NCBI GenBank assembly: GCA_963677785.2
Contig: CAXXDH010000003.1
Location: forward strand, 124,001 to 188,000
Source: G963665495 sp963677785
Lineage (GTDB): Bacteria > Desulfobacterota > Desulfovibrionia > Desulfovibrionales > Desulfovibrionaceae
DNA length: 64,000 nucleotides
Reading direction: 5' to 3'
Made by a program: the position numbers and the translations under genes. Under the pieces are notes generated by a model, which was not told the origin of the DNA, made no database searches, and saw nothing but the letters and a program-made list of their open reading frames with translations. This document shows positions 54,257-62,248 of this stretch, in pieces; position 1 is the first letter of the stretch, and every line of letters begins with the position of its first letter.

Positions 54257-56266
54257 ATGGATACAAACGGGCAAAATTTGGTCAAAGAGCTGCAAAAGAA
54301 ACTCGCAGCAGCCGAAAAACGAATCAAAGAACTCGAAAATACGCATTCCATTCTGGAAGCGCTGCAGAATAGTGCTGCCGGAAATACAGCCGGTTTTCTC
54401 AAATTGCTGGACAGGCTCCCCTGGCCGGCCTGTGTCCAAACGCCCGACCACGCCATCACGTATTCCAATGACGCGTTCAATGTCATGTTTTCTCCTCCTG
54501 AGGGACGCCCCTGTTATGCCGTACTGAACGGACGCTCCGCGCCATGCGCCGAGTGTAAAACCTTTCAAACCCTTTCCGACACGCATTTGACTTGCTGGGA
54601 ACGCATATCCGACAGCAGTATCTGGAAAGTCCATGCCATTCCTTTTCTGGATGCGGACATGTCCCCGTCCGTGCTGGTCATCATCGAAGATGCCACCCAA
54701 CGCAGGCTGGAGCAGGCGGCGCTCAAACGCAGCGAAGCCATTTTGAATGAAACCGGCAGAATAGCCAAAATCGGCGGCTGGGAATTCGACATCCGGGCCA
54801 ACAATATCCTGTACACAAAAGAGCTTCTCGCCATTTTCGATCTGGACCAGGATGCCCAGCTGGATCCATTGGCACAATTGCGGCACTGCATTCCGGCGGA
54901 CAGGCCCATACTGAACAACGCCCTTGCCGAGGCCATAGTCAGCAACAAATCATTCGACATTGAAGTGCGTTGCGTCAATGGCCAGCAAAAACCGTTCTGG
55001 GCCCGGATCATCGGACACCCGGTGATCGAGCAAGGCGCGTGCGTCAAAATTATCGGCGCCCTGCAGGACATTTCCACGCAAAAAAAGAATGAACGGGAAT
55101 TGATTCTGGTGAAAAATGAAGCCGAATCCGCCAACCAGTCCAAAAGCGAATTTCTCGCCAACATCAGCCATGAGATACGCACCCCGCTCAACGGCGTGAT
55201 CGGCATGCTGCACCTGCTGGAAAAATCCTCGTTGCAGGCAGCGCAGCAGGAACAGGTACAGGTTGCTCTGCAGGCCTCCGAGTGCCTTTCCGACCTGCTG
55301 GGGGACATTCTGGATCTTTCCCGCCTGGAAACCGGACGTATGAGCATCAACGCCGCACCGTTTCCCCTGTCTGAAGTCGTCGAGGAACTGCGCCAATCCT
55401 TTCACGCTACATCCATGGCCAAGGGCATCCGTGTGGAGACGTTCATCCACGACAAGCTGCCCCGCTACCTCATCGGCGACAGATCCCGACTGGGACAGAT
55501 CCTCTTCAACCTGGTCGGCAACGCCATCAAATTCACCAGATCCGGTACGGTGGAAATCCAGGCGTTTCCTTTGAACACGGACAACGCGCTGACTTGCCCT
55601 GTGATTTTCGCCATCAGCGATACCGGAGTCGGCATCTCGGAAAATATGCTGGTCAAGGTTTTCGATGCATTTACCCAGGAGGATGGCTCTTTTTCGCGCC
55701 AATTCGAAGGCGCCGGACTGGGATTGCCCATTGTCAAACGGCTGGTAGGTCTCATTGGAGGCGAAATTTCCATTGCCAGCAAGCTGGGAGCCGGCACAAC
55801 CGTGTATTTCAGCCTGCCATTTGAAAAGGTACCTGAAGACCGTACGGCCGACGGGGCCAATGCCAATATATTGGCGGAGACAACGGTCAGCTTCAGGGTG
55901 CTCATCGTGGAAGACGATCAAACCAACCAGCTCGCCATCAGGCGCATCATGGAACAATCCGGCTGTGTTGTGGCCTGCGCGCGCAATGGACACGAAGCCC
56001 TCGAATTTCTGAAACGGATGGATTTCGATCTGATCCTGATGGATATCGTCATGCCGAAACTGGACGGTCTGGTTACCACACGGCTTATCCGCAATTCGGA
56101 TGATCTGAAAGCCAAACCGGACATTCCCATTATCGCGCTTACGGCATACGCCATGAGCATTGACAAAAAACGCGCACTGGACGCCGGCATGAATGCCTAT
56201 CTGGCAAAACCGGTGGATACGGAATCACTTTTTGAAACCATTCAGGAAGTCATGACCTCCCGTTGA
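54257..56266 (+). CDS. Hybrid PAS sensor histidine kinase with receiver domain
   Basis: 669 residues from ATG 54257 (AGAGGG upstream). N-terminal coiled coil (ELQKKLAAAEKRIKELEN), a PAS domain with a cysteine cluster (GRPCYAVLNGRSAPCAEC), a second PAS (GRIAKIGGWEFDIRANNILYT), HisKA with His in SHEIRTPLNG, HATPase (LVGNAIKFTRSG, DTGVGIS, GAGLGLPIVKRL) and a receiver domain (LIVEDDQTNQ, phospho-Asp in DLILMDIVMPKLDG). No membrane helices, so cytoplasmic. The signal may be redox or a ligand. No response regulator with output is adjacent. Confidence 0.94.
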   Translation: MDTNGQNLVKELQKKLAAAEKRIKELENTHSILEALQNSAAGNTAGFLKLLDRLPWPACVQTPDHAITYSNDAFNVMFSPPEGRPCYAVLNGRSAPCAECKTFQTLSDTHLTCWERISDSSIWKVHAIPFLDADMSPSVLVIIEDATQRRLEQAALKRSEAILNETGRIAKIGGWEFDIRANNILYTKELLAIFDLDQDAQLDPLAQLRHCIPADRPILNNALAEAIVSNKSFDIEVRCVNGQQKPFWARIIGHPVIEQGACVKIIGALQDISTQKKNERELILVKNEAESANQSKSEFLANISHEIRTPLNGVIGMLHLLEKSSLQAAQQEQVQVALQASECLSDLLGDILDLSRLETGRMSINAAPFPLSEVVEELRQSFHATSMAKGIRVETFIHDKLPRYLIGDRSRLGQILFNLVGNAIKFTRSGTVEIQAFPLNTDNALTCPVIFAISDTGVGISENMLVKVFDAFTQEDGSFSRQFEGAGLGLPIVKRLVGLIGGEISIASKLGAGTTVYFSLPFEKVPEDRTADGANANILAETTVSFRVLIVEDDQTNQLAIRRIMEQSGCVVACARNGHEALEFLKRMDFDLILMDIVMPKLDGLVTTRLIRNSDDLKAKPDIPIIALTAYAMSIDKKRALDAGMNAYLAKPVDTESLFETIQEVMTSR

Positions 56267-56437
56267 ACAGCCCGTCGGCTTCAGCCAAACTGCTCCTGTT
56301 CAAATCCGTACATCTCAACTCGCCGTTTATTCGAACAAAACTTGTTTTTTTCGATAAAAACTTTTACCCAACGGCATATGCTCAATTTCACACGCCTCAT
56401 GTTCGGATAAAAGGTGTCGATTGCTGAGGCCTACAGT

Positions 56438-57765
56438 ATGTCTTTGTTTCAACGGAGTAGTGCGTTTATACGCAACAATTCTATCAGAACACACTTTTTG
56501 CTGTTTATCTTTTGCTTTTCCATTTTTCTTGCAGCTCCCAACACACAAGTTACCGATTCGCACTATGCTCTTTTATTGAGCCAATCCATACTTAAACATG
56601 GCAGTTTTGATCTCTCAAGATATAACACGAACGTGATAGGCTCACACATTCATCAACTGCAAAAATTGGATAATAAAGTATATTATTTGTATCCTCCAGG
56701 TTCTTCTCTTTTGGCAATGCCCTTTGTAATTATTTTTAATGCAGCTGGTTACAAGCCTTATACCAAAGGCTTACAATATGACCCTATTCATGAACGCAGG
56801 ATGCAACGTGTTATCGCAGCGTTCCTCATATCTGTAGTCGCATGCATATTTTTATCCATTGCAAAATTATTTCTTCCTGTTGAATGGAGCTTTTTTCTAG
56901 TATTTGCCCACATCTTTGGAACATCCTTGTTCAGTACGGCTTCCCTTGGGATGTGGAGTCATACCTGGTCTGTATTTCTATTTTCTATACTATTCTATAT
57001 AATTATTTCTAATATACTAATAAAAAACAATCCAAACGGTATTCTTTTGGGGACATTGCTTTCCTGGTCGTTTTTTTGCCGCCCCACAAACAGTTTCAGC
57101 ATCATTTTATTCGCCATTATCATTATTTATTATTTCAACAAAAAAACATCAATAATGCTTATTATGACAGGTCTTTCCTGGTTGATTGCTTTTGTTGTCC
57201 ACTCTTATATCCTCTACCATACTCCGCTTCCCGGCTATTTTATGCATACTGCTCCTGCAAAATCCTATCTGGATGGCTTTCTAGGCCTCACTGTTAGCCC
57301 GGCAAGAGGCTTTTTCATTTATTCAACGTTCAGTATTTGCATTTTTTATTTGCTCTTTAAATTTTTAACAAAATATCTTTCAAACTTATCGCAATATTTT
57401 GTTTATTATTGTTTATCATGTATTTATTCGCATATTCAACATTCGCTTGCTGGTGGGCCGGACACTGCTACGGACCTCGTTTTATGACGGATACCATTCC
57501 ATGGCTATTTGTTTTGTCCGTCCTTTGCTTTCAGCCATTTATAGAAGGTCAAGCAAGTATAAAAATTATAAAAAAGCATGCAATATTTTTGAGTATTCTT
57601 ACGCTTCTTCTCATCACAAATATTGCTCTACATGGTGTCGGCGCGTATGCCAGGGCAGCTTACGCGTGGAACAGTGTGCCTGATAATGTGGACACCCACA
57701 CGGAACGCTTATGGGATTGGAAGACCCCCCCTTTTCTATCCTGGCGATCTGCATCAACTCCCTAA
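56438..57765 (+). pseudogene. Frameshifted glycosyltransferase-39-like membrane protein
   Basis: ATG 56438 (GAGG upstream) opens a frame of about 350 codons with many membrane helices and typical lines: APNTQVTDSHYALLLSQSILKHGSFDL, KVYYLYPPGSSLLAMPFVI, LSWSFFCRPTN. It leaves frame near 57400-57420. The rest (YSTFACWWAGHCYGPRFMTDTIPWL ... AWNSVPDNVDTHTERLWDW) continues two frames forward and ends at 57765. A one-base deletion (or a two-base insertion) explains this. The protein resembles polytopic mannosyl/glycosyltransferases of GT39 type. Very AT-rich, unlike both neighbours, so horizontally acquired. Could also be a sequencing error. Confidence 0.75.
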
Positions 57766-58048
57766 GATGCACACACATCGGCAATATTACCGGGAGTGAA
57801 AAGTATTGTACTTCGTTATCCCATCAGGGAGCTCGCCTCGCCATCACGTTTTTTTGCGCTCTGGGTGATCATCGGCGAGCAAGCCGGTATCCTTGCTTTT
57901 CTTTCCATAACAATCCCCCGCGATAGATTATTTTACATTCAAAAAACATCCGGCCTTTTCAGCCCGCTTTTTCGATGATAGTATAGATCCAAAGAGGTAT
58001 TGTGAAAAACCTTACGGCCAACGCACTGACGGCTCGGAACAATTCGCA

Positions 58049-59554
58049 ATGAAAAATCAGCAAAAAACTTCAATCGCACAGTCCCCCGGGATGGATTATT
58101 TTCTTTTCGGTGCAGTGGGGCCGGCCGAATCTCTGCGTGAATTCACGGAGATTTTGGGGGAGCCCGCCTTTGCTGAAGCTTTTCCCAAGGCGAAACTTGC
58201 CGGTGTCGTCGTACTCGATGAAAAACCCTTGCCCGAAATCGTTGCCCTGGGCGTCCAGGTTTTTGCAACCCTGGAAGCGCTCATACAACAGGCGCCTTAT
58301 CTGGACTTCCTTCTTGATTTCTCAGGAGAACCGCCTGTAGCCCAGAGCCTGCGTACACTCCTGCCCGCCGATGCGTCTCTGCTGCGGACAAAACAGGCCA
58401 GGCTCCTGTACGAGCTGGTGCTTTCCAAAGGTCGCCAGGCCAAATGCGAACTCGACCTGCTCTATTCGCGCTCATTGTTCAGCACTATTTTCAACGAAGT
58501 GGAGGAAGACATTATCCTTCTGGATCTGGAAGGGCGTATCCTGGACATGAACCGCAATGCCTACGAACGCAAAGGCAAACTCAAGGAAGACTATTTGCAT
58601 ACCGGCTGCTGGGAGCTCGAAGGACTGGAATTTTGCTGCGAAAACGCGGACGCATCCTGTCCGTTCAGAGACAGCGTCCTGCACGGCAAAAAATCCGAAA
58701 GCGTACATACGTTCGTGGATGAAGACGGACGCATGCGTTTTTTTCGCGTTTATACCTATCCCGTATTCGACGCTGACAAAAATCTTACCAATATTTTAGA
58801 AATCCGCCGGGACATCACTCACCGCACCAATATCGAACTACGATTGCAGCAGTCCGAAAAAATGGCCGCCATCGGCGAGCTGTCCACGTATATTGCGCAC
58901 GAAATACGCAACCCGCTTTTCGCAATAGGCGGATTCGCCAATTCCCTGTTGCGGTCCAAAAATCTCGCGGAAACCGACAGGGAAAAAGTCTCCATTATTC
59001 TGGAAGAGTCCAAACGGTTGGACAAGATACTGAAAAGCACCCTGAATTTCGCCAAACCCACCGACGCCAAAGAGGGAAAAATAGATTTGAACACAATCGT
59101 CCAGGAAACCATGGACCTGCTCAGCTTTGGCTTCGAAACGAAACACATCATCCCCCACGCCGAACTGGCGCCCAATATCGCCTTTGTCAAAGGCGACCCC
59201 GAACTCCTTAAACAATGCCTCATCAATCTCGTCAAAAACGCCTCCGAAGCCATGGATTCGGGCGGAAACCTCTACGTCCGTACACGAATGGGCCAATCCT
59301 ATGTGCTGTTGGAAATACAGGATACGGGCTGCGGCATTCCGCCGGAAATCCGCAACAAAATCTTTAATCCGTTTTTCAGCACCAAAGAAAAGGGTGCAGG
59401 ACTCGGCTTGGCCATGACCAAAAAAATCATCGAAGAAATGGGCGGCGCCGTCGAACTCAACAGCCAGCCGGGCGTCGGCACGAGTATCAGCCTGCTGCTG
59501 CTCCCCGTTCTCGCAGTGGATGAACATATTCCCGACAGTCCGCTGCCCCTCTAG
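58049..59554 (+). CDS. Sensor histidine kinase with Rossmann-like N terminus and Cys-rich PAS
   Basis: 501 residues. Residues about 15-130 alternate helices and strands (YFLFGAVGPAESLREFTEI, LAGVVVLDEKPLPEIVALGVQVFATLEALIQQAPYLDFLLDFSG), looking like a nucleotide-binding Rossmann domain. A PAS domain follows with a Cys cluster (HTGCWELEGLEFCCENADASCPF). HisKA His is in AYIAHEIRNPLFAIGG and HATPase in LINLVKNASEAM, DTGCGIPPE, KGAGLGLAM. No receiver domain and no membrane helix. Separate transcript from the hybrid kinase upstream. Confidence 0.92.
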   Translation: MKNQQKTSIAQSPGMDYFLFGAVGPAESLREFTEILGEPAFAEAFPKAKLAGVVVLDEKPLPEIVALGVQVFATLEALIQQAPYLDFLLDFSGEPPVAQSLRTLLPADASLLRTKQARLLYELVLSKGRQAKCELDLLYSRSLFSTIFNEVEEDIILLDLEGRILDMNRNAYERKGKLKEDYLHTGCWELEGLEFCCENADASCPFRDSVLHGKKSESVHTFVDEDGRMRFFRVYTYPVFDADKNLTNILEIRRDITHRTNIELRLQQSEKMAAIGELSTYIAHEIRNPLFAIGGFANSLLRSKNLAETDREKVSIILEESKRLDKILKSTLNFAKPTDAKEGKIDLNTIVQETMDLLSFGFETKHIIPHAELAPNIAFVKGDPELLKQCLINLVKNASEAMDSGGNLYVRTRMGQSYVLLEIQDTGCGIPPEIRNKIFNPFFSTKEKGAGLGLAMTKKIIEEMGGAVELNSQPGVGTSISLLLLPVLAVDEHIPDSPLPL

Positions 59555-59740
59555 AAATATTCTTGAAAATGTTTTACGTATCTGTTAACTCTCGGTAGAG
59601 AGTAAAATGGATAGTAATCCGTCCTGTGCTGCCGAAAGCCGGAAGCATTTGCGCAACCCGCGGGGACGGAAAACAGGCTCCAGCGTATGTGCCGCCTTTT
59701 GGCCAAATTCTGCAACCTTACGACAAGCAAGGAGTTCCGG

Positions 59741-60373
59741 GTGAGCGTCATTGTCCTGGCAACGCGCAACAAAGGAAAAATCAACGAACTTTCCACCATG
59801 CTGCGCGCTTTTGGCCTGGAAGTAAAAGGCCTGGAGGAGTTCCCCGAACTCGGTGAAATAGAAGAAACCGGCACAACCTTTTCCGAAAATGCACGGATAA
59901 AGGCAAGCGCCATCACCAAAGCCACCGGCCTTGTGGCCGTGGCCGATGATTCGGGGCTGGAAGTGGATTTCCTGGACAAGGCTCCGGGCGTATATTCCGC
60001 ACGCTTCGCCGACAACGATGCCGCTCTGGCAGATATCACGGACCGGGATCAGCGCAACAATGCCAAACTTCTCCGTGAGCTGCGCGACACGCCGGAAGCC
60101 CGGCGTACGGCCAGGTTCCGTTGCGTGATCGTGGCCTGCGCGCCTTCCGGGGCGAGCCTGGAAGCGGACGGCGCCTGGGAAGGCCGCATCGCGCTGGAAC
60201 CCGCCGGAGAAAACGGTTTCGGATACGACCCCTTGTTTTATGATCCAAGCCTCGGTATGACGGCGGCGCAAATGGAAAAAGAGCAGAAAAACGCAAGGAG
60301 CCATCGTGGCCGGGCCTTGCGCAGGCTTTTGGAGTCCTGGCCGGATTTCTGGAAGCAGGCTCAAGCCCTTTAG
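59741..60373 (+). CDS. rdgB: XTP/dITP diphosphatase (RdgB/HAM1)
   Basis: 210 residues from GTG 59741, six bases after GGAG; the longer frame has no ribosome site. Motifs VLATRNKGKINEL, ETGTTFSENARIKA, VADDSGLEVDFLDKAPGVYSARF and GFGYDPLFYDP...AQMEKEQKNARSHRGRAL complete the family. Cleans non-canonical purine triphosphates. 50 bp before glmS. Confidence 0.96.
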   Translation: MSVIVLATRNKGKINELSTMLRAFGLEVKGLEEFPELGEIEETGTTFSENARIKASAITKATGLVAVADDSGLEVDFLDKAPGVYSARFADNDAALADITDRDQRNNAKLLRELRDTPEARRTARFRCVIVACAPSGASLEADGAWEGRIALEPAGENGFGYDPLFYDPSLGMTAAQMEKEQKNARSHRGRALRRLLESWPDFWKQAQAL

Positions 60374-60423
60374 TTTTCTGTTCGCTCAATAAACTTCCAG
60401 CCCGGCCTTTGTGAGGAACTGAT

Positions 60424-62247
60424 ATGTGCGGAATCATCGGGTACAGCGGGCACCGCCCCGCCGTGACCGTCATCATAGAAGGACTTTCCCGGCTCGAATA
60501 TCGTGGCTACGATTCGGCCGGTGTGGCTTTTGTGCAGAACAAAGAACTCAACGTCATCCGCGCGGCCGGCAAATTGAGCGCCCTGCAGGACAAACTCACC
60601 GGCTGCAACGTCTCGTCCGCCACCACAGGCATCGGGCACACCCGCTGGGCAACGCACGGGCTCCCCGTGGAGCGCAACGCGCACCCGCATGCGGACGGGC
60701 AAAACCGCCTGGCCATGGTGCATAACGGCATCATCGAAAACTACCAGGACTTGCGCAACGAACTCACGGCGTCTGGCTATACCTTTCGCTCCGAGACCGA
60801 CACCGAGGTACTCGTGCAGCTGATCTCCAAGGAATACGCCGCGTGCGGCGACCTGCTCCAGGCGTTTTCCAGCTCCCTGGCACGGGTGGAGGGCACCTAT
60901 GCGTTGGCCCTTGTGGATCTGGCCCAGCCGCATGTCGTTTACGGCGCGCGCCAGTCCAGCCCGCTTCTGATGGGCAAAGGCATCGGAGAAAATTTCCTGG
61001 CCTCGGACATCCCCGCCTTTCTTCCCTATACGCGCGACGTCCTGTTTCTGGAGGACAATGAAATCGTCCTTCTGGATACCAAAACGATTCAGATTTTCAA
61101 AGCCGACAGCCTCGATCCCGTCGAACGGGAAACGCAACACATCACCTGGGATGTAAAGTCCGCGGAAAAAGGCGGCTACAAGCACTTCATGCTCAAGGAA
61201 ATCTTCGAACAGCCCAGGGTCATCACGGACTGCTGCACCGGACGCATTGACGCGGAAGGCGGTGAAGTTCTCCTGTCCGAGCTGGATGACATGCCCCTGC
61301 CCAAGCGCCTGCACATCATCGCCTGCGGCACATCGTACCACGCGGGCCTGTGGGGCATGCAGCTGCTGGAAAGCTGGGCCAGAATTCCTGTTTCCGTCGA
61401 AATCGCCTCGGAATTCCGCTACAGGGACACCCCGCTCGATCCGGAAGACGCGGTCCTGGTCATCAGCCAATCCGGAGAAACCGCCGACACCCTGGCAGGT
61501 ATGCGCAAAGTCCAGGCGGCCGGACTAAGCGTCATCGGACTGTGCAACGTACTCGGTTCCTCCATCGCGCGCGAAGCGGACAGAGTCATCTATACGCAGG
61601 CCGGACCGGAAATCAGCGTGGCCTCCACCAAGGCCATGTGCAGCCAGCTGACCCTGCTGTATCTCCTGGCCGTTTACTGGGGACGTAAGAAGGACACCCT
61701 GGACGAGGACACGGCCCATACCGCCCTGGAAGGGCTGCAGAACCTACCGGGAGTTCTGGAAGCCGAACTTCCGTCCATGCGCCAGACCGCCCGTGAAATT
61801 TCGCGTACGTATGCTTCAGCCAGCAGCTTTCTGTATCTGGGGCGCGGCCTGTGCTATCCGCTTGCCCTGGAGGGCGCGCTCAAGCTCAAGGAAATTTCCT
61901 ACATACACGCCGAGGGCTACGCCGCCGGTGAAATGAAACACGGGCCCATTGCGCTGATAGATCCGCAGTTTCCCTCGTTTGCCCTGGCCCTGAACGACGA
62001 ACTGTTTCCAAAAGTCAAATCCAACCTGGTGGAGGTCAACGCGCGCGAAGGCAAAATCATCGCCCTGACCCATGCCAGCACGGATCTTGAAGCCGACACC
62101 ACCTGGCAGATCCCCGCTGTCTGGGGCCCCTTGAACAGTTTGCTCGCCCTGCCGGTCCTGCAGCTGTTCGCTTACGAAATGGCCGATTACCTCGGCAAGG
62201 ACGTGGACCAGCCGCGCAACCTGGCCAAAAGCGTTACCGTGGAATAA
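60424..62247 (+). CDS. glmS: Glucosamine-fructose-6-phosphate aminotransferase GlmS
   Basis: 607 residues, normal length. N-terminal Cys glutaminase MCGIIGYSGHRPAV with RLEYRGYDSAG and TRWATHG; two SIS isomerase domains (ACGTSYHAGLWG, VISQSGETADTLAG; LYLGRGLCYPLALEGALKLKEISYIHAEGYAAGEMKHGPIAL); end DQPRNLAKSVTVE. Makes GlcN6P for peptidoglycan and LPS. The 50-bp leader is too short for a glmS ribozyme. Next gene is a peptidoglycan amidase. Confidence 0.97.
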   Translation: MCGIIGYSGHRPAVTVIIEGLSRLEYRGYDSAGVAFVQNKELNVIRAAGKLSALQDKLTGCNVSSATTGIGHTRWATHGLPVERNAHPHADGQNRLAMVHNGIIENYQDLRNELTASGYTFRSETDTEVLVQLISKEYAACGDLLQAFSSSLARVEGTYALALVDLAQPHVVYGARQSSPLLMGKGIGENFLASDIPAFLPYTRDVLFLEDNEIVLLDTKTIQIFKADSLDPVERETQHITWDVKSAEKGGYKHFMLKEIFEQPRVITDCCTGRIDAEGGEVLLSELDDMPLPKRLHIIACGTSYHAGLWGMQLLESWARIPVSVEIASEFRYRDTPLDPEDAVLVISQSGETADTLAGMRKVQAAGLSVIGLCNVLGSSIAREADRVIYTQAGPEISVASTKAMCSQLTLLYLLAVYWGRKKDTLDEDTAHTALEGLQNLPGVLEAELPSMRQTAREISRTYASASSFLYLGRGLCYPLALEGALKLKEISYIHAEGYAAGEMKHGPIALIDPQFPSFALALNDELFPKVKSNLVEVNAREGKIIALTHASTDLEADTTWQIPAVWGPLNSLLALPVLQLFAYEMADYLGKDVDQPRNLAKSVTVE

Positions 62248-62248
62248 T

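Noticed and set aside
60374..60423. glmS ribozyme upstream of glmS
   Set aside because: Only 50 bp separate rdgB and glmS, too short for the ribozyme.
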